Shown piece after piece: positions 24,501 through 32,333 of a DNA stretch of 64,000 nucleotides (position 1 is its first letter; the number at the start of each line of letters is the position of its first letter). The stretch is taken from assembly GCA_934617425.1 (NCBI GenBank), contig CAKTUD010000001.1, positions 434,001 to 498,000 of the forward strand. The letters run 5' to 3'. Below the pieces are notes generated by a model. It was not told the origin of the DNA and did not search any database. It was given only the letters and a program-made list of their open reading frames with translations. The DNA is from an uncultured Eggerthellaceae bacterium. Its GTDB lineage: Bacteria; Actinomycetota; Coriobacteriia; Coriobacteriales; Eggerthellaceae. The translations under genes and the position numbers were made by a program.

Positions 24501-25928
24501 GACCCGATCGAGTTCGAATTCAACATCTTGAGAGCAACATACGACCTGAGCGGCGTTTCGCTTAAGTCGGTATCCGTCGAGTACGATGGGGCGGAGCATC
24601 CTGCCAGGCTTGTGGGCGATTTGCCCGAGGGCGTAAGCGCCTCTTTCAAGTACGTCGATGCCAACGGGATGGAGAGCGTCGATGCGCCTGTGGCCGTTGG
24701 CTCGTACAAGGTGGTTGCTGCATTCGGAGGAGATGGCGACAACTACAACGACATTCCCACGAAAGAGCTTCCTGGCGGTGTGGTCATCACCAAGGCTGGT
24801 TCTGCGGTGAACCCCGAGCCCGCCGATGAAGGCGATGGCACGCAGGCCGATCCTTTGAAGGCCGTATATGGGCAGCCGGTTACGTTAAAGGTTGCCGTCG
24901 CCAAGAATTCGGCACCGGCGACGTTGTCGCTTGACGCGGCGTCGTCTAACGGCGATGCCGCGTCCGCCGCATCGGGCAAGGTTCGCTTCTTCCTGGGCGA
25001 TACCGCACTGGGCGAGACCGAATTCAAAGCCGCTGCCGACGGGCTTTCGGGATCGGCTCAGCTGACGCTTGACTCCGCGCAGCTCCCAATCGGTTCGTCG
25101 GTTATCACGGCGCGCTTCGGCGGCACTGATTTGCTCGGCGCAAGCGAAAGCCGGATATACGTCGAGATATCGAAGATATCCACGGGCGTGTCGTTCGGGC
25201 GAAACGAGATGACCCTTCATTTGGGCAAGTCATCCAACTTGGCCGTTTCCGCTGCAAACGTGCCCGAAGGTGCTTTGGTGTTTTCGTCGTCTGACGCGAA
25301 GCGCGTTGCGGTCGATGCCGACGGCAACGTAACCGCGTTGGCTTCGGGCGCTACTCCGGTTACCATTACCGCGAATTTCGCTGGCGACGAAACGCATGAA
25401 GCCGCCCAGGCGACATGCACGGTGGTCGTCGAGGATCACGCGTTCACGGCGGCTTACGGCTCTGATGCAGCGGGGCATTGGCATGTATGCGATGCCTGCG
25501 GTGCGAAATCGGAGATCGAGCAGCATGCTTTCGGTGATTGGTCGGTTACGAAAGAGCCGACGGCTACCGAGCCCGGTTTGGAGGCTCGTGCATGCAAGGT
25601 CTGCGGTTTTGAAACGACGGCGCCCATCCCCGCAACGGGTAGCGGCGATCCTGGCCATAACGGCGGCTTGAGCACGGGCGACACCGGCACGGCTGGGTCG
25701 ACGAATGGTGAGACTGGCAACGGCGGTTCCCCCGACAGCGCCAATGCGGCCGATGCCGTCCAGGTCGACGATCCCTCGGCGAGCGCAAGTGCCGATGATG
25801 GTGCCGCGAGGCTCGCCGTGACGGGCGATTCGATGGCGCCGCTTGCAATCGCGCTCATCGTTGTTATCGCGGGCTGTGCTGCCGTGGCGGCATTGGCGAA
25901 GCGTCCAAGCGGTCGTCTTCGCCGTTAG
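21597..25928 (+). CDS. BspA-like leucine-rich repeat surface protein, c-di-GMP regulated
   Basis: 1443 residues. Signal peptide with cleavage after AWA (about residue 36). Most of the first 850 residues are BspA/LRR_5-type repeats (for example IGDGAFKYC, YIGAHAFRSTG, SIGNAAFSHV), found in adhesins of gut and oral anaerobes. They are followed by Ig-like/MBG-type beta domains, a Big_2-like segment (NAVTALASG-like pattern around LHLGKSSNL), and a two-cysteine-pair module (HWHVCDACG and ACKVCGFE). The C-terminus is LAVTGD, a hydrophobic helix and a basic tail, resembling an LAxTG sorting signal of class E sortases. I start at the ATG 21597 behind GAGGGG; an in-frame ATG at 21570 would cover that site. 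The leader carries a c-di-GMP riboswitch and a G9 promoter spacer. A cell-surface adhesin is the likely role; the ligand is unknown. Confidence 0.92.
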   Translation: MKAKSTDLRSSTLLAAVAALAFALAIVLLAPGRAWADQQAMSGTCGADGGSNLTWSLTENGEKCYASLETDVTGVSVWRVSKEPSEGAIEMPAYSLSIEGSGAMADYTRSGDTAAPWDRAVLSRVLDSGKLVAAGDEKLDTRGCDEIANPCITHVSIAEGITYIGAHAFRSTGIGDITIPNSVSSIGSYALIRCKDLGAISIAEGGNADKPFYAQDGVLYEKYQTEGGRQGVELRFYPAAKTTGSFTIPSNVTVIGSNSMQDSQCADVVFPEGLASINSFAFSGSKIKQATLPDGVSFGAVRELGADPGAGVFNGCVNLASVKNLPAEGIPTSAFSGCVSLGSIDIPEGVKTLGARCFAYAGVNKLVVPSSVESIGNAAFSHVSPVDGSDFAVSFEKGTALNAVGTDLFAGLDDYQAIFNEDDVDALLLFSSKGYKAQIDGIDLPESDEYVFGWAGKGEVSIVGLKEPRKSSYVIPDEVDGCKVVAIAPLAFGSASNADKEQTVQKVVIGKNVRTIGDGAFKYCVALSQVDFSRAVNLETIGDMAFYDVNGNASSYVGELDLSACSSLKSVGESAFRYCRFAGMKLPSDIESWGKGAIGSRGFSVNIAIPSKTLTTLQSALAKGDDQFTIVSSTGTQENLAYRIKVDASGKITCAVTGFASDDCDKSEIIIPDEIDGFPVTEVVDQAFNNKVNEVSKIEIGANVARIGAQAFGNKQSTNSVLESIVFKPGCAVEVGERAFQKYYQTSKTVTVDAGTREIVFGNNVFLSTPVETAYLAGATKVGQSTFYGNTKLRTLVVNGQASYSDNAFTNATSGAQTVVSFTSAKVYVTGKNTMSDNMLESLASAGNTVCVANGGSFEGSAVDDATGLMTPVRDSQATFRGWYDGSSSKLDGTAVAGTVYNAAWDIKAKKPAAYEGQFIYNGSEQTYPVAASEYYGVSGNVQTAVGEYIVTVSLNDPADSTWEDGTTDPIEFEFNILRATYDLSGVSLKSVSVEYDGAEHPARLVGDLPEGVSASFKYVDANGMESVDAPVAVGSYKVVAAFGGDGDNYNDIPTKELPGGVVITKAGSAVNPEPADEGDGTQADPLKAVYGQPVTLKVAVAKNSAPATLSLDAASSNGDAASAASGKVRFFLGDTALGETEFKAAADGLSGSAQLTLDSAQLPIGSSVITARFGGTDLLGASESRIYVEISKISTGVSFGRNEMTLHLGKSSNLAVSAANVPEGALVFSSSDAKRVAVDADGNVTALASGATPVTITANFAGDETHEAAQATCTVVVEDHAFTAAYGSDAAGHWHVCDACGAKSEIEQHAFGDWSVTKEPTATEPGLEARACKVCGFETTAPIPATGSGDPGHNGGLSTGDTGTAGSTNGETGNGGSPDSANAADAVQVDDPSASASADDGAARLAVTGDSMAPLAIALIVVIAGCAAVAALAKRPSGRLRR

Positions 25929-25952
25929 CGTTTGCTCGGTTTGGCAATCGCG

Positions 25953-25994
25953 TCAAGGGCTGGTTGGGCTGATCGCAACCAGCCCTTGCGCTTT
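25953..25994 (+). terminator. intrinsic terminator after the surface-protein gene
   Basis: Perfect 12-bp stem AAGGGCTGGTTG (25953-25964) / CAACCAGCCCTT (25974-25985), then GCGCTTTTTC. It isolates the riboswitch-controlled gene from the operon starting at 26131. Confidence 0.9.
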
Positions 25995-26130
25995 TTCATG
26001 CGCCGCTCGCACCATGTTTTGATGTTCGCTTTGTGTGGTATGCCAATGCCGACCAAGTTTCTGGTCGATACTGCATTTAGAGGCTTCTTGATGTGGGAAA
26101 ATACATAAAATAGCAAAAAAAGGGGGGACC

Positions 26131-27810
26131 TTGGGGCTGTTCGGCGGAAACAAGAAGCAGGCAGAGAAACACGATCTCGCCTTGGTGGACGAGGTGCTGG
26201 CTGAAACGACCGGAAGCGTGCGCGTGCTGCTGCGTTCGTCCGATTTGTATCCGGAGTTCATCTCGGCCAATTTCGAGCGCGTGTTCGGCGTGCCTGCTGA
26301 GCGCGTGGTCGACGACGTCGAAACCTTGCTGCGATTCGTTCCCGAAACCGATAGGGCCCCGTTCAAACGCAGTGTGAACGAATGGGATCGCAAAGCGCCG
26401 CTTACCGTCGGCGTCGATTACGCCATGCCCTCGCCTGCGGGCTTCGACGTTGCCCCCCTGCATTCCGATGCTGCAACGATGAAGCATATCCGCGTCACGC
26501 TCACTTCGCTGAGGGGCGGTCGCTATACGCTCGTCGAGATGGTGGACGTCACGGCTGAACACGATATGCTCGTTCAAGTGCGCGCCGAGCGCGACGTCGC
26601 GAACGAGACCACGCAAAGCCGCACCGATTTCTTCAGCCAGATGAGCCACGAGATTCGCACGCCTCTCAACGGCATTAAGGGCATGATCTCGCTTGCGCGC
26701 GACCATCGAGCCGATGAGGGTCGCCTGCTCGACGACCTTTCCCGCGCCGACGAGCTATCCGACTATCTCCTTTCGCTTGTTAACGATATCCTCGACATGG
26801 GCCGTTTGAACAGCGGCCGCGTTGAGCTTGAGCATCTGCCGTTCGACATGCGCTTGGTGGCGGAGCAGATCCGCACGATGTTCGAAGGCCAGGCAGCCGA
26901 CAAGAGAATCGATTTCGCTGTAGAATTCGACGAAAGCGAAAGCGTGTTCCTTCTGGGCGACCGCATACGCCTGAGCCGCATCATCATCAACTTCGTTTCG
27001 AATGCCCTGAAGTTCACCGACGCAAACGGGAAGGTAACCGTTACGTTTCGCGAGATGTACCGTCAGGGCGATGAAGTCAGCTACATGATCCGCGTGCGCG
27101 ACACGGGCAAGGGCATGGATCCGCGCTTCGTGAACCGCATCTTCAAACCCTTCGAGCAGGAGGACCGCACCATCGCCCGCCGTTACGGCGGCACGGGCTT
27201 GGGTGTGCCCATCGCCGGCGCCCTTGTCGAGCTTGCCGGTGGCGAGATCGTGGTGGACACCGAGCTTGGCCGCGGCACCGATTTCACGACGTATATCCCC
27301 TTCGGCGTGGCGTCTGACAAGCAAATAGCCGATCTTGCCGCTTGCGGCGAGACGTTGGAGGCATGCGATACGGGTGGGATGCAAGGCCCCGAGTACGACT
27401 TCAACGGCAGGCATTTCCTTATGGCCGAGGACAACGCAGTGAACGCGATGATCGCCGTCGAGGTTATGGCCAAGCTGGGTGCCGAAGTCGATGTTGCCGA
27501 TGACGGACTGGTGGCGGTTGACATGTTCGCCAAGAGCAAGCCAGGCGCTTACGATGCCATCCTCATGGACATCCAAATGCCCGAGCTCAACGGGTGGGAG
27601 GCCACGGCGCGCATCCGCCGAATGAACCGTTGCGATGCCTCTACCGTCCCTATAATCGCCTTGTCGGCGAACAACTTCGCCGAGGACGCGCGTCGCTCGC
27701 GCGAGGCCGGCATGAACGGCCATGTGGGCAAGCCGCTCGATTACCAAGAACTTAAAGCGCATCTGGCCGCAGCTGTTGCGGAAATGACCAGCAAAGGAGC
27801 AAACGCATGA
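26131..27810 (+). CDS. hybrid sensor histidine kinase (PAS-HisKA-HATPase-REC)
   Basis: 559 residues, no signal peptide or membrane helix, so a cytosolic sensor. Residues 1-150 are PAS-like. The phosphoacceptor is His173 in MSHEIRTPLNG. The ATPase domain shows NFVSNALKFT, DTGKGMD and GGTGLGV. A C-terminal receiver follows, with AEDNAVN and phosphoacceptor Asp480 in LMDIQMPELNG. Translation starts at a TTG preceded by AAAAAAAGGGGGG (26115-26127), an unusually long A7G6 run that includes the Shine-Dalgarno. It opens an operon: the next gene overlaps by ATGA. As a hybrid kinase it needs an Hpt partner; a stand-alone Hpt gene lies at 44985. Confidence 0.92.
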   Translation: MGLFGGNKKQAEKHDLALVDEVLAETTGSVRVLLRSSDLYPEFISANFERVFGVPAERVVDDVETLLRFVPETDRAPFKRSVNEWDRKAPLTVGVDYAMPSPAGFDVAPLHSDAATMKHIRVTLTSLRGGRYTLVEMVDVTAEHDMLVQVRAERDVANETTQSRTDFFSQMSHEIRTPLNGIKGMISLARDHRADEGRLLDDLSRADELSDYLLSLVNDILDMGRLNSGRVELEHLPFDMRLVAEQIRTMFEGQAADKRIDFAVEFDESESVFLLGDRIRLSRIIINFVSNALKFTDANGKVTVTFREMYRQGDEVSYMIRVRDTGKGMDPRFVNRIFKPFEQEDRTIARRYGGTGLGVPIAGALVELAGGEIVVDTELGRGTDFTTYIPFGVASDKQIADLAACGETLEACDTGGMQGPEYDFNGRHFLMAEDNAVNAMIAVEVMAKLGAEVDVADDGLVAVDMFAKSKPGAYDAILMDIQMPELNGWEATARIRRMNRCDASTVPIIALSANNFAEDARRSREAGMNGHVGKPLDYQELKAHLAAAVAEMTSKGANA

Positions 27811-28760
27811 TCGTCGAGCAATCGCAAGCAATCATCACCGAGGTAGGCAAAGCGCTTATAGGTAAGCGCGACGTCATCGAGAAAGTGCTGATGGCCATCT
27901 ACGCCGGTGGCCACGTGCTGCTAGAAGACGTGCCCGGCGTTGGCAAAACCACCTTGGCGCTGGCGCTTTCCAAAGCGCTTGATCTCGACTGCAAGCGCAT
28001 ACAGTTCACGCCCGATACCATGCCATCCGACATCACGGGTTTCACCATGTACGACCGCGATGCTGGCGAATTCCGCTTCAAATGGGGTGCGGTGAACTGC
28101 AACTTGCTGCTTGCCGACGAGGTTAACCGCACAAGCGCCAAAACCCAAGCTGCGCTGCTCGAGGTCATGGAAGAGCTTTCGATCACGGTCGACGGCGTCA
28201 CGCACCAGGTGCCGCGCCCGTTCGTATGCATCGCCACCGAGAACCCCGTAGGTTCGGCCGGTACGCAGCCCTTGCCCGAAAGCCAGATGGACCGCTTCAT
28301 GATACGTCTTTCGGTCGGCTACCCTTCGGCAGCCGATCAGATCGATATCTTGAAGGCCAAGCGCTACGCTAATCCGCTCGATGGCATCCAGGCGAAGGTT
28401 TCGCGCGACGATCTGTTGGAAATCCAGAATTTCCTCAGCAATGTGCAGATAGCCGATTCGGTGCTGGAGTACATCGTGCGCCTGTGCGAGGGCACGCGCG
28501 AACTTGACATCGTCGAGCTGGGTGTAAGTCCCCGTGGCGTCGTCGCCCTCACGCGCATGTCGCGCGCATGCGCGCTCATTCGCGAGCGCGATTTCGTGAC
28601 GCCCGAAGACGTGCGCGAGGTTTTCACCGCCGTGTGCGCGCATCGTCTGGTGCTCAAGCCCCAAGCCCGTATCGAGAATATTTCCGCCGAAGATGCGCTT
28701 GCGCGCGTCATGGCCGAGGTGCCGGTGCCTTCAATGGGCCAATCGCGCGGGCGTATCTAG
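27807..28760 (+). CDS. MoxR-family AAA+ ATPase
   Basis: 317 residues. Walker A is VPGVGKTT (residues 42-49), Walker B LLLADEVNR (about 100-108), followed by QAALLEVMEE and the sensor-1 region ATENPVG, all typical of MoxR proteins. These ATPases act as chaperones that help assemble or mature membrane and secreted complexes, and are usually encoded with a DUF58 protein and a transglutaminase-fold membrane protein, as here. The start overlaps the kinase stop (ATGA). Confidence 0.95.
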   Translation: MIVEQSQAIITEVGKALIGKRDVIEKVLMAIYAGGHVLLEDVPGVGKTTLALALSKALDLDCKRIQFTPDTMPSDITGFTMYDRDAGEFRFKWGAVNCNLLLADEVNRTSAKTQAALLEVMEELSITVDGVTHQVPRPFVCIATENPVGSAGTQPLPESQMDRFMIRLSVGYPSAADQIDILKAKRYANPLDGIQAKVSRDDLLEIQNFLSNVQIADSVLEYIVRLCEGTRELDIVELGVSPRGVVALTRMSRACALIRERDFVTPEDVREVFTAVCAHRLVLKPQARIENISAEDALARVMAEVPVPSMGQSRGRI

Positions 28761-28783
28761 ACGGCGGATCGAAGGCGGCGTCC

Positions 28784-29959
28784 ATGAAGCTCAACAGGAT
28801 TATATGCGTTGCAGCGTGCCTTCTGGGCGCATGCTCCTTCATTGCCACCAACCGGGCATCGGCGTTGGCCGTCGTGCTTGTTTCCGTGGCCATGCCCGCC
28901 ATAAGCGCCATCGTCGGCAGGGTTTCCACGCGCAGGATCGAGCTTGCGTTCGATATGCAGCGTTCGTGCACGGTGGGACAGCCGCTGACGCTTTCGATCG
29001 CGGTATCGCGCGGTTTCGCGTGGCGCGGCTCCATCGAGCTGCTGTTCGAATGCAAGAACCTCATGACGGGCTCTCTCGAGCGCGTTACGGTAAGCCTGCT
29101 GCCGGCTAGCGTCAAAACCGAGCGGTTCGATTTGCCCATGGACACCGCATGCTGCGGTACCGTTGCGGTGTCGCTGATCCAGGCGGGATGCTACGATCCG
29201 CTGGGGTTCGGCGAAACGCGAATCGAGAACGCGTCGTTCAGCTCGTCGTACACGGTGTATCCGAAGCTTTTGGATATCCAGGTGGGAACCGATTTCACCA
29301 GCAGATCCAATGCCTTCGGCACCGATTACGATCGCCGTCGAAAGGGACAAGATCAGACCGAGGTGTTCGATCTGCGGGCGTTTCGCGATGGCGATTCGAT
29401 CAAGCAGGTGCACTGGAAGCTCTCTGCCAGCTTCGACGATTTGCTCGTACGCGAATCGTCGCGTCCGGCCGACTTCGACGTTGCCTTGGTGGCTGGTGTC
29501 GTGGCGGGCGATCCTGAAGATCCCGATCGCGTAGAGAAGCTCAACGCCACGCTCGCCTTGTTCGCTTCCATAAGCTGGGCGCTTTTGCGCCAAGGGATAG
29601 CCCATGATGCGATTCGCAATGAAGAGGGGCTGTTCACTGTCGTTTCGGTGGATACACGCGAAGCATTCGAGGACATGCTCGACGAGCTTATGGTCACGCC
29701 GCTTCCGCAGCGCAGCCGCCCTGCAAGCGAGCCTGGCTTCATCGAAGAGATCACGCAGCGCAGGGCGATAGCGAAAATTCTGTTCGTTTGCAATTTCATC
29801 TCCGATGAGCTGTTCGCGCGCGTAGCCGACATCACTGATTTGTCGGTGATCCATGTGGGGAATGCGGCGAGTACGGAATCGTCTGCAAACGGAAGATACT
29901 TGGTTTCGCATATCGATGCCGAATCGGTCGGCGAAGGCATGAAGAGCTTGGAGCTTTAG
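28784..29959 (+). CDS. DUF58-domain membrane protein
   Basis: 391 residues. Two N-terminal hydrophobic helices (IICVAACLLGACSF and ALAVVLVSVAMPAISAIV) anchor a cytoplasmic or periplasmic part that contains the DUF58 motif YDRRRKGQDQTEVFDLRAF followed by VHWKLSA. DUF58 proteins accompany MoxR ATPases and have a von Willebrand-like fold that probably binds the ATPase. I start at the ATG 28784 just after the MoxR stop; the frame is open further upstream but only inside the moxR gene. The following gene begins 1 bp after its stop, so the three are translated as a set. Confidence 0.88.
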   Translation: MKLNRIICVAACLLGACSFIATNRASALAVVLVSVAMPAISAIVGRVSTRRIELAFDMQRSCTVGQPLTLSIAVSRGFAWRGSIELLFECKNLMTGSLERVTVSLLPASVKTERFDLPMDTACCGTVAVSLIQAGCYDPLGFGETRIENASFSSSYTVYPKLLDIQVGTDFTSRSNAFGTDYDRRRKGQDQTEVFDLRAFRDGDSIKQVHWKLSASFDDLLVRESSRPADFDVALVAGVVAGDPEDPDRVEKLNATLALFASISWALLRQGIAHDAIRNEEGLFTVVSVDTREAFEDMLDELMVTPLPQRSRPASEPGFIEEITQRRAIAKILFVCNFISDELFARVADITDLSVIHVGNAASTESSANGRYLVSHIDAESVGEGMKSLEL

Positions 29960-29960
29960 C

Positions 29961-32324
29961 ATGGAGAGAAACGCGTCTTATATCCACGCTGCTTCGCCGG
30001 TGATGCTTTCGGCTTTGAATGCGGGCTCCGAATCGGGCGCTTCGCTAGCTGCGCGCGCCTTCGTGTCGGCCTTCGCGCCGGCACTGCTCGTCGTGTCGTT
30101 CGCCATGGTTTTCGCAGGGTGCTTCACCTCGGCTGCTTTGATGACGTTCATGGCTGCAGGCGTGGCTTGCGTGCTGGCGTTCGGCGTGTTGGGAAATGCT
30201 GCAGCATGGTTTCGCAGGTCGGTTCCGCAGGTTGCCTTGCTTGCGTGTGCCGTTTGCCTTGTCGGCACGCTCTTCATGACCGATGCGCGCGCGGGCATGT
30301 TCTCGTGCGTCAACGTCGTGATCGCTCATTACAACACCGAATACGGCACGTATATAGGGCTTCTTTCCAACGGTTCCATGGTCTGCGCCTCGTTTTCCTT
30401 CGCGGTGCTTTTCGGCATTGTGGCGGGCGTTGTCTCGTGCGTTCTCACGCGTATGCGCCACACGGCCGTCTCGCTGCTTGCGGTCGTTCTTCTTGGCGCG
30501 TTCTCGCTCAGGCTCGATTTGGGCGTAGCGATTTTCGGCGAGTTTCTGGGCATCGCCGCATGGCTTGTGCAGTGTCGCTTGACGCAGCTCGAGCATGCAA
30601 CATATCCGTTCGCGTACCTGGCGGGCATCTTGGCGGGCTTGCTTATGGTAAGCGTCGCATCGTTCGCTGCTTGCGAGGCGCTGTACACGCCAAGCGATTC
30701 GGTCGCAGGCCTGCATGATTCCGTGAAAACCGCCTCGCAGAAAGCCCGGTTCGGTAGCGATTCGCTGCCCGAGGGCAACATGCTGCGGGCGGCAACCATG
30801 AACGAAAGCGACAAGGACGGCGATTGCGGCCTTTCCATCAAGTTCGACGATGCCGTATCCAGCGACGTGCTGCTGCGCGGCTTCGTGGGAGCCGATTTCG
30901 ACGGCGAGGCTTGGAGCAAGCTTGGCTGGGCTGCTTACGAAGGCTCATGGAAGGGTCTGTTCGGCTGGATGGCGGGCGAGGGCTTCGTGCCGGCCGAGCA
31001 ACGTGCTGAGTTCGACGACGAACGTGCTGCGCAGAACCAGGTCCCGGATGTCTCGACGGACACCATCGAGGTGAATGCCGAGAACGCGAATGCTCGCTAC
31101 GTGTACGTTCCCTACACCTTGCGGTCAGTCAGCGCGCAGGCGCGGTTCGACCTCGACGGCTCGTTTCTTGCTGCGGGCTTTACAGGCGCGCGTTCTTATC
31201 ATGTTTCATTCGATGACGTTCCCGTTGCCGACGTTTTTGCCGACGCCTCATGGCTCGAAGGGTCGACGAGCGCGTATGCCCGGGCCGAGAGCGTGTACGC
31301 GGAGTTCGTTAAAGAGAACTATCTCGATGTCGACAGCGAGAATGCCGACATCGTGCGCGAATACATCTTCAATCCGGCTTCGTGGAATCGCAGCGCTGCG
31401 ATGTCGGATTACTCTATCATCAGCAGGGTTCGCACCATGCTCAGCACGCTGGCGAGCTACACCGAGAACCCGATTCCGGCACCAAGCGATCAGCCGTTCG
31501 TCGCATGGTTTTTGGGCGATGCCCGTGAAGGCAACAGCGCCTACTTCGCCACGGCGGCGACGCTGGCGTTTCGCAGCCAAGGCATTCCTGCGCGCTACGT
31601 AGAGGGCTACCTTGCCGACGCCGGCGATGTTTCGAACGCCGCCGCTGCGGGCGAAGCCCTTGCGCTGGACGCCGATGACGCGCATGCGTGGTGCGAGATC
31701 TATCTTGACGGGGTTGGTTGGACGCCCATCGAGGTCACGCCGGGCTATTTCACGCAAGCCCTCGACGCTGATTCGATCGTCGATGTGGGTGAGGTTTACA
31801 GCAGCGGATCGAAGGACATCGTCATGAACGGCGAATCCGTTGCGGGCGAACTCGACGAAGACAAGCCGACCGCGCCGAAATCGGTGCCTGTTGCCATGGC
31901 ATTTGCCCTATCGCTTACCATCGTGTTCGGCCTGTCTGCCGGGGTGCTGGTTGTCGCGGCCCTCGCACAGCGGCTCTACCGCGCGCATCGACGGAAGCGC
32001 TTTATCTCAAGCGATGTGCAGACCGTTTGCGTGCCGGCCTTATATCGGTACCTCTCGGCGATTATGGGAGCAAGCGGATGCGGATTCGATCGCGAAAGGC
32101 CTCTGGATTGCCTGCCCGCCTTCCAGGAGCGTTTCAAGGGAATCGACGTTTTTGAATATCGCCGCGTCGTCGAGCTTCATCAGGCGTATGCTTTCGGTGA
32201 GCGCGAGCTGCGCCCCAACGAGTTGCGCACGCTGCGTCGTTTCACGCAGCGCTTGCATGAAGAACTGCCTTTGCCTGTTACGGTGCGCGAGCGCTTCGAC
32301 AGGTATTTCGTGAGAGCTTTGTAG
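29961..32324 (+). CDS. membrane transglutaminase-fold protein with Cys-to-Ser active site
   Basis: 787 residues. About six transmembrane helices occupy residues 25-235, then an extracytoplasmic domain, a further helix near 640-665 and a helical cytoplasmic tail. The transglutaminase-like core is clear (GIPARYVEGY, AHAWCEIYL with His575, GWTPIEVTP with Glu591). However the catalytic Cys of the usual G-x-C-x-x-F-A motif is Ser526 in GNSAYFA. It may thus be a non-catalytic or altered enzyme. Together with MoxR and DUF58 it matches a widespread operon of unknown function thought to act on the cell envelope. The leucine-rich protein encoded next could be its client, which is inference from order only. 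Confidence 0.88.
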   Translation: MERNASYIHAASPVMLSALNAGSESGASLAARAFVSAFAPALLVVSFAMVFAGCFTSAALMTFMAAGVACVLAFGVLGNAAAWFRRSVPQVALLACAVCLVGTLFMTDARAGMFSCVNVVIAHYNTEYGTYIGLLSNGSMVCASFSFAVLFGIVAGVVSCVLTRMRHTAVSLLAVVLLGAFSLRLDLGVAIFGEFLGIAAWLVQCRLTQLEHATYPFAYLAGILAGLLMVSVASFAACEALYTPSDSVAGLHDSVKTASQKARFGSDSLPEGNMLRAATMNESDKDGDCGLSIKFDDAVSSDVLLRGFVGADFDGEAWSKLGWAAYEGSWKGLFGWMAGEGFVPAEQRAEFDDERAAQNQVPDVSTDTIEVNAENANARYVYVPYTLRSVSAQARFDLDGSFLAAGFTGARSYHVSFDDVPVADVFADASWLEGSTSAYARAESVYAEFVKENYLDVDSENADIVREYIFNPASWNRSAAMSDYSIISRVRTMLSTLASYTENPIPAPSDQPFVAWFLGDAREGNSAYFATAATLAFRSQGIPARYVEGYLADAGDVSNAAAAGEALALDADDAHAWCEIYLDGVGWTPIEVTPGYFTQALDADSIVDVGEVYSSGSKDIVMNGESVAGELDEDKPTAPKSVPVAMAFALSLTIVFGLSAGVLVVAALAQRLYRAHRRKRFISSDVQTVCVPALYRYLSAIMGASGCGFDRERPLDCLPAFQERFKGIDVFEYRRVVELHQAYAFGERELRPNELRTLRRFTQRLHEELPLPVTVRERFDRYFVRAL

Positions 32325-32333
32325 GGGGTCGCA

